Origin: Promicromonospora sp. Populi
Lineage (GTDB): Bacteria; Actinomycetota; Actinomycetes; Actinomycetales; Cellulomonadaceae
Direction of reading: 5' to 3'
NCBI RefSeq assembly: GCF_041081105.1
Contig: NZ_CP163528.1
Span: forward strand, 3,844,001 to 3,908,000
DNA: 64,000 nt
A program made the translations under genes and the position numbers. Shown one piece after another: positions 54,920 to 63,459 of the stretch (position 1 is the first letter of the stretch; each line of letters begins with the position of its first letter). A model generated the notes under the pieces. That model worked only from the letters and a program-made list of their open reading frames with translations, made no database searches and was not told the origin of the DNA.

Positions 54920-56071
54920 TTACACACCAGTTACACCAAACATCTTGTCCACCGCAGCCCGAGCCCGCTCGTCACTGCCCTTCATCAGGTGCGTGTACGT
55001 CCGCAGGGTGAAGCCCGGGTCAGCGTGACCGAGGTACTCCGCAAGGGCCTTGACCGACTCGCCATGGTGCAGCAGGGCACTCGCGTAGGTGTGCCGCAAG
55101 ACGTGACAGCCGTTCGCCGCCGTGTCCGGGACCTTCGCCGCGCGCAGCGCCCGCTTCCATGTTCCGTTGAAACTCTGGAACGCGGGCGGGATGCCGTACT
55201 GGCTCGTCACGAGCAGGTTCGCGGTCACCTCCTTGCCGCCTTCCTTCTTCCACGGCAACGTGACCAGGACCGGCCGGAACTTCTTCACGTGCAGCTCGAC
55301 GGCCTCCCGCACGGACTGAGCCACCGGGACCTCACGCACCTTGTCGTACTTCGGCAGGTCGAAATACTTCGCACCGTCCACCACCTTGACCTGACGCTGC
55401 ACCCGGACCATGCCCCGCTTGAAGTCGAAGTCATCGAGCGAGAGTCCGAAAATCTCGCCCTGCCGCAGCCCGAGCCCTGCACCGAGCGCCACGACCACCT
55501 TGTACCGCTCGAAGATCTTGGTCTTAACCGTCTCGACCGTGGTGCTCTCCCACGGGATAACCCGCTTTGGCTCCGCCTTCGGCACGGTGACTGACTTCGC
55601 CTTGCACGGGTTCTTCCGGATCAGCCCGTCATCCACAGCCGACGCCAGGATGGAAGACACGTGCACGAAGATCACTTGACGGCTCGACCCAGCAAGTTTG
55701 TCCTCAAGCCCCTTCAGCCAGCCCTGCACCGTCAGCGGCTTGATTGCGTCCAAGGTCTTGTCACCGAGTACCGGCAACACATGCAGGTCGAGCCTGCTCA
55801 CGACGTGCTGCCGCGTGTTCGGGTCGAACGTTCGAGCAGCCAGCCACTCAGCCGTGTACGCGCGGAACGTGATCTTGCCAGCGTTCGCGGCGATGTACTC
55901 GCCCCGGAGTTTGTCACCCTCCATCTCGATGACGTGGTTCTCGGCGTCGGTCTTCTTCGTGAACGACTTCGAGGGCTGCTTTTCGGTACCCGGCTCACGC
56001 CAGCGAGCGAGGTAGAAGGTCGTGACCTTGCCGTTCTTGTTCTTGCGGGTGCGCTTCTCTACGGAGCCCAT
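54920..56071 (-). CDS. int: Tyrosine-type site-specific integrase
   Basis: A 383-residue recombinase. The N-terminal arm-type DNA-binding segment (GSVEKRTRKNKNGKVTTFYL) and a core-binding domain precede the catalytic domain. Active-site residues are Arg in LGLRQGEIFGL, His-x-x-Arg in CHVLRHTYAS, His in YLGHADPGFTLR and the nucleophile Tyr in RTYTHL. It inserts and excises the element. The ATG at 56071 overlaps the excisionase stop (ATGA). As in many AICEs it is the gene nearest the att site. Confidence 0.95.
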   Translation of the reverse strand: MGSVEKRTRKNKNGKVTTFYLARWREPGTEKQPSKSFTKKTDAENHVIEMEGDKLRGEYIAANAGKITFRAYTAEWLAARTFDPNTRQHVVSRLDLHVLPVLGDKTLDAIKPLTVQGWLKGLEDKLAGSSRQVIFVHVSSILASAVDDGLIRKNPCKAKSVTVPKAEPKRVIPWESTTVETVKTKIFERYKVVVALGAGLGLRQGEIFGLSLDDFDFKRGMVRVQRQVKVVDGAKYFDLPKYDKVREVPVAQSVREAVELHVKKFRPVLVTLPWKKEGGKEVTANLLVTSQYGIPPAFQSFNGTWKRALRAAKVPDTAANGCHVLRHTYASALLHHGESVKALAEYLGHADPGFTLRTYTHLMKGSDERARAAVDKMFGVTGV

Positions 56072-56304
56072 CAGGCCGCCTCAGTGTCGGCCTGCGCAAG
56101 GAGCCAGGCGCGCACGACGGCAGGGTTGTAGCGCAGGTAACGGCCGACGCGGTAGGCGGCCGGGCCGGTGCTCATGGTGCGCCACCGGTACAGCGTGGCG
56201 ACGCTGGGCAGACGGAGGAAGTCTGCCGTCTCTTCGACGGTCCACAGTTCGTCGATACGCGGGACCGCGTTGGATTCCTTGTCACGTCGATTCGTGTTCC
56301 TCAT
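56071..56304 (-). CDS. xis: Excisionase-like helix-turn-helix protein
   Basis: A 77-residue protein. The MerR/excisionase-type motif reads LWTVEETADFLRLPSVATLY, followed by RWRTMSTGPAAYRVGRYLRY, typical of AICE and phage directionality factors. The ATG at 56304 follows AAAGGCAGGG; the GTG at 56322, which overlaps the rep stop (GTGA), is an alternative. Its position between rep and int is the pSAM2 arrangement, so it should direct Int toward excision. Confidence 0.9.
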   Translation of the reverse strand: MRNTNRRDKESNAVPRIDELWTVEETADFLRLPSVATLYRWRTMSTGPAAYRVGRYLRYNPAVVRAWLLAQADTEAA

Positions 56305-56318
56305 GACCCTGCCTTTCC

Positions 56319-57947
56319 TCACGCCGCCACGGTGGCGGTTGCCGAACGGTTATCCACAGGCCCGGGTGTTCCCGGTGGGGCCAGGCCGAGGACGTGTTTC
56401 GCCGCGTCGTACTGCCCACGGCGGCGCAGGTGCTCTTGCAGACTGGAAGCGATCACAGCCGCGTAGGTGTAGGTCCCCGCTTCGGGCTGGCGCCAGATGT
56501 ACCGGGCGTGCCCGTCGGCGGTCTCCTGTGTGGTCGATAGCCGGTCGGCGTCGTCGTGCTCGATGCCAGCGGCTTCCAGGGCCTCGCGGACGACGGCGGC
56601 CCGGTCGGCACGGTGCTGAGTGAGCGTCTTGCCCGACCAGCCCCGCGAGACCAGGACCCGACGACCCCCGAGGCCGAGGTTTTCCCGGTCGTGTGCCGGG
56701 GACAGGCAGGCACCGGGCTTCATGCCGGGTGTGGGGTGCTTGGGCTGGACTCCGTATCGAAGCCAGTTCGCGCAGTCCGGGCCACACGGCAGGACACGAA
56801 CGTGGGCGTGCAGCCGGTCAATGTGCTTGTCGTACGCGACCCGGTCAGCGGTGTCTGTCGCGTCGTCGTCGGTGGCGGAGTAGGTGCCCGCTATCGACTT
56901 GGTGAGGTACTTGCACAGGTACCGCACGGCCCGGTCGGAGTCCTTCGTGCCACCCAGGAGGCCCTTGATATCGACCTGCTTGCCGAGCCGGACCACGTGC
57001 GCCGGGTTGGTGAGGTCGGCGGTGGCCTCAGCCCACGTCGGCAGGACCGCACCCGTGGTCGGGTCGAGGTAAGAGCTGCTGTCCTCATCCCACACCGGGG
57101 CGTCGTCGTGCTCGCCGTAGACGACATCGGCGTCAGTGCACGAGGGCCACCAGGCGGCGAAGTAGGTAGCGGCGGCAACCTGCTTGACGACGGTGCGGGG
57201 AACGGTGCCCCGGATCGCGGCGTGCAGGTGCGGGGCCAGCCGCTTCTGAGGCTCGACGGCGGCGAAGTACTGGACGTTGTACCCAGCACAGCGACGCAGG
57301 TTCTGCATGAACCGGTCGACCACCCGGGAGAACATCAGCGCGTCCAGGGCAGCCTTGCGGTAGTCGTAGGTGCTCGGCTTGACCGGCACACCAGTGGACT
57401 CCCACTTGCCGTCCGTGCGACGACGCTTGCCGATGTCGCCGTACGAGCCCAGGGTCAGGGTGAGGAACATCGAGGGCCGGAACCGGCGACCGGTCTTGGC
57501 GTCGGTGAAGGTGCGCCCGAGGGTGCCGCCCACCATCTCCTGTGTGGGCAGCGCGGGAATGCCCTTCAACCGGCGGGTGGAGCGCGCGACACGCTCAGGA
57601 GCCGGAGCGTCGTCGTCCTTCTCGTTGTCCTCAGCCGGGGCCTTGTCGGCGGGCGGGGGCATGTCGGGCTCGTCGTCGCGGTGCCAGCCCTCGCGAGCCT
57701 GGTGCATCCGCAACCGGCGTGCCTTCTGAGCGCAGCCCACGCACTTGGACTCACGGGTGGAACCGCACGGGATCGGCACCAGGTGCGTGACGCCGGTCTC
57801 GCGGTCGAACACCGCACGCACGATCGGGGACGTGCACACCCCGTTCGCCTCAGCACCAGCGCGCGCCAGATCACGCGCAGCACGAGCAGCGTCGTCCACG
57901 TCGAGGGCGGTGTGGTGGGTGTCGAGGTCGGTGCGGAACGTGACCAT
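56319..57947 (-). CDS. repSA: Rolling-circle replication initiator (RepSA-like)
   Basis: A 542-residue initiator. A cysteine cluster near the N-terminus (IPCGSTRESKCVGCAQKAR) is typical of this AICE family. The HUH metal motif is APHLHAAIRG (about residue 240), and the catalytic Tyr lies in YLCKYLTKS (about residue 340). A second Cys pair occurs in VLPCGPDCANWLRYG. It nicks the element's double-strand origin after excision. The ATG at 57947 overlaps the WhiB-like gene stop. No origin was identified. Confidence 0.92.
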   Translation of the reverse strand: MVTFRTDLDTHHTALDVDDAARAARDLARAGAEANGVCTSPIVRAVFDRETGVTHLVPIPCGSTRESKCVGCAQKARRLRMHQAREGWHRDDEPDMPPPADKAPAEDNEKDDDAPAPERVARSTRRLKGIPALPTQEMVGGTLGRTFTDAKTGRRFRPSMFLTLTLGSYGDIGKRRRTDGKWESTGVPVKPSTYDYRKAALDALMFSRVVDRFMQNLRRCAGYNVQYFAAVEPQKRLAPHLHAAIRGTVPRTVVKQVAAATYFAAWWPSCTDADVVYGEHDDAPVWDEDSSSYLDPTTGAVLPTWAEATADLTNPAHVVRLGKQVDIKGLLGGTKDSDRAVRYLCKYLTKSIAGTYSATDDDATDTADRVAYDKHIDRLHAHVRVLPCGPDCANWLRYGVQPKHPTPGMKPGACLSPAHDRENLGLGGRRVLVSRGWSGKTLTQHRADRAAVVREALEAAGIEHDDADRLSTTQETADGHARYIWRQPEAGTYTYAAVIASSLQEHLRRRGQYDAAKHVLGLAPPGTPGPVDNRSATATVAA

Positions 57948-58264
57948 CAGGCAGCCTCCTCCGAGGTGTCGAGGCCGGGCAGGTCGAGGGGCAGAGTGCC
58001 CTGCACCGGGAGCCCGGTAAGCAGCTCGTCGAACAGGCCCGAGACGGACACCTCGCGCCACATGGTGCGGTCGGCACCGGCCCAGAACCCGGCAGTGGTC
58101 TCCTTCGTGGTGACCTCCCGGCCGCAGGCAGCAGCCACGGGGCAGGAGACGCACACGCCGAACATGCGGGCACGCGCGGCGGCCGAGGGGTTCTCGTCGG
58201 TCCAGGGCAAGCCCCGGTACTTGTCTGTCGAGCAGAGAGAGCCGGTCAGGCGGTCGGTGCTCAT
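57947..58264 (-). CDS. WhiB-family iron-sulfur protein on the element
   Basis: A 105-residue protein. The four cluster cysteines are in GSLCSTD and GVCVSCPVAAAC, and the family's GFWAGADR motif follows. The C-terminal 40 residues are acidic and Leu-rich (LTGLPVQGTLPLDLPGLDT) instead of the basic AT-hook-like tail of regulators such as WhiB2. WhiB proteins bind a 4Fe-4S cluster and act on sigma factor or DNA. It is embedded between rep and a membrane protein by ATGA overlaps, so it is an element gene. Confidence 0.9.
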   Translation of the reverse strand: MSTDRLTGSLCSTDKYRGLPWTDENPSAAARARMFGVCVSCPVAAACGREVTTKETTAGFWAGADRTMWREVSVSGLFDELLTGLPVQGTLPLDLPGLDTSEEAA

Positions 58265-59016
58265 GACCTCACCCCCACCAGGTCCAGGCCGGGCAGCGTG
58301 CTCTGCATCGCCATGGGCGAGACCTGCGTACCGGAGCGGCGCGAGGCCGAGCGCACCGGGCCCAGGACCGGCGCCGGCAGAGCGGCAGGCGATTCGGCCG
58401 GCCGAGCCCCACGAGGCCGAACAGGCTCGACGGCGGGCACGGGCACGGGTGCGGGCTCGATGGCGGGGACCGGGGCGGGCGGCTCGATCGTCGTCGAAGC
58501 GGGAGCGGTCTTGGCCTTGCGGGCACCCGTGGGCTTGCGCTTACGCACCGGGGCGGGAGTCCGCTTCCGCACCGGGGCGGGAGTCGGGGTATCAGCGACC
58601 ACGAGTGAGGCCAGCGCGTGGGTGGAGGTCAGGACCGACAGGGGCGCGAGGGCGACCAGGACGACGCCCACGAGGACCTTGACGGCGGGCGGCACGTCGT
58701 AAGCGTGTGCGGCGTTCGCGCCGATGGACACGACGGTGAAGCCGAACATCAGGGTCCAGGCCCAGGCCGAGGACCGGCCACGAGCCCGCAGCACGAGCGC
58801 CACCAGGCCGTACACGAGCACGGAGGCGTCAATGACGACCGGGACGAGGAACGCCAGGGGCTCCGGCACACGACCCCACAGGGCAGCGTCCCGCAACGAG
58901 GCGAACGACAGGGCGAACGACGCCAGCGCGACGGCGACGGTCAGGACGACGGTGAAGACGAGCACCGGCCGGGAGTCGGCCGCGATCCGGGCCACGGGCC
59001 CCACGGTGTGGTTCAT
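58261..59016 (-). CDS. DUF2637 membrane protein (Spd-like spread accessory)
   Basis: A 251-residue protein. Four helices fill residues about 18-145, with FALSFASLRDAALWGRVPEP after the first and VPVVIDASVLVYGLVALV next, the DUF2637 pattern found in AICEs and conjugative actinobacterial plasmids. A basic segment (PVRKRTPAPVRKRKPTGARK) and a Pro-rich tail lie in the cytoplasm. It probably helps intramycelial spread or plasmid transfer with the translocase that overlaps its start. Confidence 0.85.
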   Translation of the reverse strand: MNHTVGPVARIAADSRPVLVFTVVLTVAVALASFALSFASLRDAALWGRVPEPLAFLVPVVIDASVLVYGLVALVLRARGRSSAWAWTLMFGFTVVSIGANAAHAYDVPPAVKVLVGVVLVALAPLSVLTSTHALASLVVADTPTPAPVRKRTPAPVRKRKPTGARKAKTAPASTTIEPPAPVPAIEPAPVPVPAVEPVRPRGARPAESPAALPAPVLGPVRSASRRSGTQVSPMAMQSTLPGLDLVGVRS

Positions 59017-60662
59017 GACTGGACCTCCTCAGATGCGGCCGGAGCGGCCGGACGGGGCGAGCGCGGCGCACGAGCCTTACGGGGCTTGCGCTGGCGTGGT
59101 GTGGCGTTGTCGCTGGCCTTGCTCGGCCCGTTGTCGTTCGGCACGGCTACCGTGTGCAGGCTTCGGCCAGCGTTCGTCCACGCGGCAACCGCTTCGGCGT
59201 CGGACGGGGAGAGCAAGCCGGAGGGAGCCCGTGCCGGGCGGGGAGCGGCGAACCGGAGGGCGACCTCGCGGATGAGGTCGTCAGGCCAGTAGTCGAACCG
59301 CATGAGTTCGGGTGAGCCGTCCTCGCGCACGAGGTAGGCGGTGCCGGGGTCCGATTCCAGGATCGTGTGCGCCGGAGCCAGAGCCATCGCCGGGCCGAGA
59401 ACCATGTCTGTCTCGATGTCGGAGTCCAGGCGCAGGGCGATCTTCGTCGGGTAGAGGTTGCGCTGCCCCACGGCTTCCTGACGGGGGTTCTGCACACAGG
59501 ACACGACGATGACGCCCAGCGCCCGGCCCTGGGTGAGCAGCTTCGACATCAGCCGGTCGGCCTCACGCCGGGTCTCAAAGTCGGCGTACGCCATGAGGTC
59601 GGCCAACTCATCGACGACCAGGACGTGCAGCGGGTCGCCCGGGATGGGCTCATGCAGGCGGGACTTGCCCCGCATGGTCTCCTTGCGGCGGTCCATGATC
59701 GCCACCAGTTCCCGCAGCACCCGCAGGGCATCGGTGGACTCATACGCGATGCGGGTAAACAGCGCGCGGCCCATCTCCAGTTCGATGCCGCCCTTGAGGT
59801 CCAGGCCGGAGAACTCCACCAGGCCCGTGTGCGCGGCCGGGGCGAGGCCACCGACGACGGACCACAGGACCGAGCCCTTACCCGCACCCGTGGCACCGAC
59901 GACGAGCGTGTGTGTGCCCCGGATCTTGAGTTGAGCGACCTGCCCGGAGCGGGTACGGCCCACGGCCAGACCATCGGGTGTCGCAGCCTCCAGACGCGGC
60001 AGCACAGCCGTACGGCTCGCGATCCGGTCCGTGGTGAACAGGCCCAGGTCCAGCACCCCGGGCGCGACGGTCGTAGTCGAGAACCCGTGCGCCTTGTACG
60101 TCGTGGTGATCGCCGGAGCGGCCCGATACAGGGTCTCCAGGGTCTGACCGGCCATGGTGTGGAGCCGCAGGACGGTCGCACCGGTCTCGTACCGGATCTT
60201 CGACAGGCGCGGGACGATGACCTCACCGCCAGGCTGACGCTCACCGATCCCGCACGCGGCAGCCACAGCGGGCCACGAGGCGATCATCTTCCGGCCGTGC
60301 ATGCGGACCTTGTACCCGTACGGCGTGATCGCAGCCCACAGGCCATGCACCAGACCGGGGGAGAGGAACACCAGGGCCAGGAGCACCGGCCCGGTCGTCC
60401 GGTCGCCGGGCAGGTCGGCCAGGGCGAGGATGCCCCACCACCCGAACGCCAGGGCCAGGCCGAGCAGCACCGGCAGGAAGTGCTTGCCCATCCACACGGT
60501 CAGGGCACGGGTGAACATCCAGGCGCGGTAGGTGATCCAGGCCAGCACCCGCCAGGTACGGCCGGACCACCCGGGGCGCCCCACGGTGGAGGCGCGAACA
60601 GCCACGCGAGCCGAGGTGACCCGGGCAGCCAGGCGGGCGCGCAGGCCGGTGAGGGTGTTCAT
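59013..60662 (-). CDS. tra: FtsK/SpoIIIE-type conjugative DNA translocase (TraSA-like)
   Basis: A 549-residue ATPase. Two or three N-terminal helices (about residues 45-125) anchor it. The motor domain has Walker A GATGAGKGS (about residue 260), Walker B LHVLVVDELADLMAY (about 345), and VVSCVQNPRQEAVGQRNLYP as the sensor region. AICEs use this single protein to pump double-stranded DNA into the recipient. The C-terminus is basic (RQRKPRKARAPRSPRP), which may help bind DNA. It overlaps the DUF2637 gene by ATGA. Confidence 0.93.
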   Translation of the reverse strand: MNTLTGLRARLAARVTSARVAVRASTVGRPGWSGRTWRVLAWITYRAWMFTRALTVWMGKHFLPVLLGLALAFGWWGILALADLPGDRTTGPVLLALVFLSPGLVHGLWAAITPYGYKVRMHGRKMIASWPAVAAACGIGERQPGGEVIVPRLSKIRYETGATVLRLHTMAGQTLETLYRAAPAITTTYKAHGFSTTTVAPGVLDLGLFTTDRIASRTAVLPRLEAATPDGLAVGRTRSGQVAQLKIRGTHTLVVGATGAGKGSVLWSVVGGLAPAAHTGLVEFSGLDLKGGIELEMGRALFTRIAYESTDALRVLRELVAIMDRRKETMRGKSRLHEPIPGDPLHVLVVDELADLMAYADFETRREADRLMSKLLTQGRALGVIVVSCVQNPRQEAVGQRNLYPTKIALRLDSDIETDMVLGPAMALAPAHTILESDPGTAYLVREDGSPELMRFDYWPDDLIREVALRFAAPRPARAPSGLLSPSDAEAVAAWTNAGRSLHTVAVPNDNGPSKASDNATPRQRKPRKARAPRSPRPAAPAASEEVQS

Positions 60663-60895
60663 CGGTCCCGTGCCTCCTTCTTGTCGGTGGCCGCGCGGTA
60701 GGCGTCCTGAGCCGTCCCGGTCGCCTCGTTGATGGCCCGGGCGGCGACACGCAGCGCCTCAGTCAGATCGCCCAGACCGGTCTCTCCGGCCCACTTCTGC
60801 ATCCGCCGCACCATGACGTGCGTCTCGTCGAGGTCCTGGCCCATCTGCGAGATGAGGCCGGGCGTGTCCTTGTCTGTGATCCGTCGTGCGAACAT
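60659..60895 (-). CDS. Small helical AICE protein
   Basis: A 78-residue soluble protein, entirely helical by composition (QMGQDLDETHVMVRRMQKWA, then ALRVAARAINEATGTAQDAY). I recognise no family. Both ends overlap or nearly touch neighbours (tra start within 4 bases, ATGA with the next gene), so it is translated with the transfer genes. Confidence 0.7.
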   Translation of the reverse strand: MFARRITDKDTPGLISQMGQDLDETHVMVRRMQKWAGETGLGDLTEALRVAARAINEATGTAQDAYRAATDKKEARDR

Positions 60896-61143
60896 CAGCG
60901 CTCTCCTTCGCTCTCAGCAGTCAGGCGACGTGAGACGTCCTCACGCGCCGCACGAACACGGGCAGTGACCGCCCGCAGTTCCTCCAAGGCCGGGTCGTGC
61001 GCGTTGGTGACCCTGCTCAGGTCCTCCAGCGGGCCGACCGCGTTGGTGACTTTCTGGTCGGCCTCCAGCAGCCGCCACGAGGCGTTCTCCAGCGCATCGA
61101 CCGCGCGCTTGTTGACCTGTCGGGTTGTCTCGTCCAGTGCCAT
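60895..61143 (-). CDS. Small helical AICE protein, paralogous to the tail of its neighbour
   Basis: An 82-residue protein starting MALDETTRQVNKRAVDALEN and ending RRLTAESEGER. It is helical with heptad-like spacing, so it may be a coiled coil. The opening and closing motifs resemble the C-terminal 80 residues of the 61143 protein (TTRRVNRRVIEGLETA and RARLAAERNGEH). The two adjacent genes therefore look duplicated, one keeping a membrane part. The function is unknown. Confidence 0.7.
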   Translation of the reverse strand: MALDETTRQVNKRAVDALENASWRLLEADQKVTNAVGPLEDLSRVTNAHDPALEELRAVTARVRAAREDVSRRLTAESEGER

Positions 61144-61670
61144 CAGTGCTCTCCGTTCCGCTCAGCGGCCAGCCGTGCACGCAGCTCGAACCCGGCATCA
61201 GCCGCATTCGCCCACGCGAGATTCACGGCGGCGGCAACGTCGTCGTGCAACGTGGTCTCTGCCCGTACCGTGTCCATTGCCATCGCGGCCTGGCGCAGTT
61301 CGTCCGTGCCCCGCGCGGCGGTGCGCACAGCGGTCTCTAGTCCTTCGATCACTCGGCGGTTGACTCGCCGGGTAGTGCGTATGCGTGGCATCAGTGCTTC
61401 TCCGTTCCATCCCTCACCCGTGCGGGTGAGCCAGAGCAGTACGAGGAAGACCGGCACACTCACACTCGCGCCGGTCAGGAACGCGACGACCCCCGCGAGG
61501 ATCAGCCAGGCCGCGCCCGTGCCCAGCCCGATCCCGAAGGCACACAGGCCGAGGCCGGTCAGGCACCACAGGAGCCGGGACACCTGGAGCAGGGCCCATC
61601 GAGCCGTGCCCGAGGGGGCGGGAACCGAAGCCCCCGCCACCCCCGATGCATGACGCGGCATGCCCATCAC
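61143..61670 (-). CDS. AICE membrane protein with helical tail
   Basis: A 175-residue protein. A short Ala/Gly/Pro leader, then two long hydrophobic segments (about residues 28-52 and 55-82), then a helical C-terminal domain starting RTTRRVNRRVIEGLETAVRT. That domain is a diverged copy of the whole 60895 protein. The GTG at 61670 overlaps the previous stop (GTGA). It could present the helical domain at the membrane near the translocase; that is inference. Confidence 0.72.
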   Translation of the reverse strand: MMGMPRHASGVAGASVPAPSGTARWALLQVSRLLWCLTGLGLCAFGIGLGTGAAWLILAGVVAFLTGASVSVPVFLVLLWLTRTGEGWNGEALMPRIRTTRRVNRRVIEGLETAVRTAARGTDELRQAAMAMDTVRAETTLHDDVAAAVNLAWANAADAGFELRARLAAERNGEH

Positions 61671-62125
61671 ACGGCCGCCTTCACGCCGGACTCATCGGCG
61701 CTCTCGTCGTCGGTGTCGTCGGTCTCGCTGCCGTCACCGAACAGCGGCACCTCTTGCCACCCGTCCCGGGCATCCGGGCCTGTGGGCGTGGCGTGGTCGG
61801 CCATCGGCTCGTACGCGAGCACCGTCGCCCAGACCAGCGAGTCACCCGGTCGGCTCGCCCAGCCCGACCAGGACCGGCGCAGGTGAGGGACCTCCATGCC
61901 CCGCCTCGCAGACTGCTCAGCCGGAGACAGGTCGAGCCGGGCCGCGACCCGCTCCGCCGACGCGAAGTCATCCGCGTGCACGGTGACCTCCACCACCGGG
62001 ACGCTCGGCGAGTAGTCGTCCGGGCGGAACGAGCCCGCGTGAACATCCACGCTCAGGGCCTCGATAGCCCACAGGCCATCCAGGACGATGATCCCCGCCA
62101 GGAGGTTCCCCACCGGCGCGGTCAT
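61667..62125 (-). CDS. AICE hypothetical protein
   Basis: A 152-residue protein beginning MTAPVGNLLAGIIVLDGLWA. It has a mixed alpha/beta composition (VVEVTVHADDFASAERVAAR) and an acidic end (GSETDDTDDESADESG). No family is recognised. The ATG at 62125 overlaps the stop of the 62514 gene, so it is the second gene of the element's operon. Confidence 0.72.
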   Translation of the reverse strand: MTAPVGNLLAGIIVLDGLWAIEALSVDVHAGSFRPDDYSPSVPVVEVTVHADDFASAERVAARLDLSPAEQSARRGMEVPHLRRSWSGWASRPGDSLVWATVLAYEPMADHATPTGPDARDGWQEVPLFGDGSETDDTDDESADESGVKAAV

Positions 62126-62514
62126 CAGGCAGCCGCCTTCCTGGTGTCGGCAGCCGAGTCGGCCATCTCCGCGATGGAACCGGCCTCCCACGACGTCGAG
62201 AGACCACCGTTGGCCCGGATCACCCGGACCGACGCCACCAGGTCGGTGAACTGAATCGGCGTGAACAGCGACGGAGCAGGCATGGCCTGCGCCGGAACCG
62301 TCACCTTGACCGACTCCGTCGAGACTCGGCCCCACTGCTCGGACTGGTACACGACCTCGACGCCCCACAGCGGAACGCCCGTGCCCTCCTGCCGCGCCTG
62401 GTTGTCACCCGGACGACGCTTGCCCTCCGGCGTGTCGACCCACTCCATGACCGGCTCAACCACACCGGTCGCCACCATCTGCTGTCGCTTGCTGTCTACA
62501 GCGAACGTAGCCAT
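62125..62514 (-). CDS. AICE hypothetical protein, first gene of the transfer/replication operon
   Basis: A 129-residue protein, MATFAVDSKRQQMVATGVVE at the start. The middle (PLWGVEVVYQSEQWGRVSTE and VKVTVPAQAMPAPSLFTPIQ) suggests a small beta-rich fold; homologues are common in AICE operons but have no known role. AGGAGAAGATGAG precedes the ATG at 62514. It is the first gene behind the repressor-controlled divergent promoter. Confidence 0.75.
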   Translation of the reverse strand: MATFAVDSKRQQMVATGVVEPVMEWVDTPEGKRRPGDNQARQEGTGVPLWGVEVVYQSEQWGRVSTESVKVTVPAQAMPAPSLFTPIQFTDLVASVRVIRANGGLSTSWEAGSIAEMADSAADTRKAAA

Positions 62515-62537
62515 CTCATCTTCTCCTCTTGTCCTAA

Positions 62538-62607
62538 GGTCCTCATTAGGACCCGCGACACAAGAGAAGCACGGGGCGACTACAGTCGTCAAGTCCTCAT
62601 GAGGACT
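62538..62607. promoter_or_regulatory. Paired operators of the element's GntR repressor
   Basis: GTCCTCATNAGGAC occurs twice, at 62539-62552 (N=T) and 62593-62606 (N=G), 54 bases apart. The second extends to a perfect 16-bp palindrome. They sit between the divergent transfer operon and the GntR gene. A KorSA-type repressor would bind both. Confidence 0.8.
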
Positions 62608-62667
62608 ACAGTTGAACCAGTTGGTCGATACCGGCCCCACAGACCACTACGACGAAGGGAGATGCAC

Positions 62668-63459
62668 GTGGTAGACGGCGGATCACGCGGCAACTCGCGC
62701 GTGAAGAAGTACCACCAGATCGCGGACGCGATCCGGTCTCAGATCCGAGAGGGAGTCCTGCCGATCGGCAGCAAACTCCCAGCCGAGACGGCGATAGCCG
62801 AGGACCACAACACCAGCGTGCCGACCGTGCGCCAGGCGATGGGTGTGCTCCGGGCGGAAGGTCTGATCGAGTCCCGCCAAGGCATCGGGACCTTCGTCCG
62901 TGAGACCCGTCGCTTCGAACGACGGTCCCGTCATCGTTACGGCGGGGCTCGCGCCCGGACCGGCCTGCTGAACAACACGTTCCGACACGACATCATCAGC
63001 GCCGGGCCAGAGCCAGCACCCGAACGCATCGCTGAGGCAATGGGCATCCCTACGGGTACGGACGTGATCGTTCGACGCCGTGACCTCTACGACGAGAGGA
63101 ACGAGCTGCAAGAGATCGGTGCCTCCTACCTGCCCGCTGACTTCGCCGCAGGCACCTACCTCGCTGAGCCAAAGGTGGTACCCAAGGCTCTGTTCCGTTG
63201 CGTCGAGGAACTGACCGGTAAGCGCTACGCCTACGCGGTCGATCATTGGATTTCGCGACCGGCCGCCGTCGAAGAAGCCGAGGCGTTCGGTCTCCCGCTC
63301 GGGGCATATGTGGTGCACATCGTTCACACCGCGACCGACGACGACGGCGACGTCTTGGAAGTGTCCGAGAGCATCTGGCCCGCCGACCGACTGGCGTTCA
63401 TTGATGAGTACGAGATTCCGTCAGAGGCCCAGCCAGGTGCCCTAAAGTCGGACATCTGA
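62668..63459 (+). CDS. korSA: GntR-family repressor of the element (KorSA-like)
   Basis: A 263-residue regulator of the HutC subfamily. The winged helix reads YHQIADAIRSQIREGVLPIG, then LPAETAIAEDHNTSVPTVRQ and RQGIGTFVRET. The C-terminal UTRA-like ligand domain follows (VIVRRRDLYDERNELQEIGA, WISRPAAVEEAEAFGLP). GTG 62668 has GGGAG at proper spacing; the ATG at 62662 lies too close to it. In pSAM2, KorSA keeps replication and transfer genes silent; the paired operators here support that role. Confidence 0.9.
   Translation: MVDGGSRGNSRVKKYHQIADAIRSQIREGVLPIGSKLPAETAIAEDHNTSVPTVRQAMGVLRAEGLIESRQGIGTFVRETRRFERRSRHRYGGARARTGLLNNTFRHDIISAGPEPAPERIAEAMGIPTGTDVIVRRRDLYDERNELQEIGASYLPADFAAGTYLAEPKVVPKALFRCVEELTGKRYAYAVDHWISRPAAVEEAEAFGLPLGAYVVHIVHTATDDDGDVLEVSESIWPADRLAFIDEYEIPSEAQPGALKSDI

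Noticed and set aside
54510..54930. tRNA gene as the attachment site of the integrative element
   Set aside because: I looked for a T-loop and acceptor stem on both strands near the left end and found none; a 3' piece of xthA is there instead.
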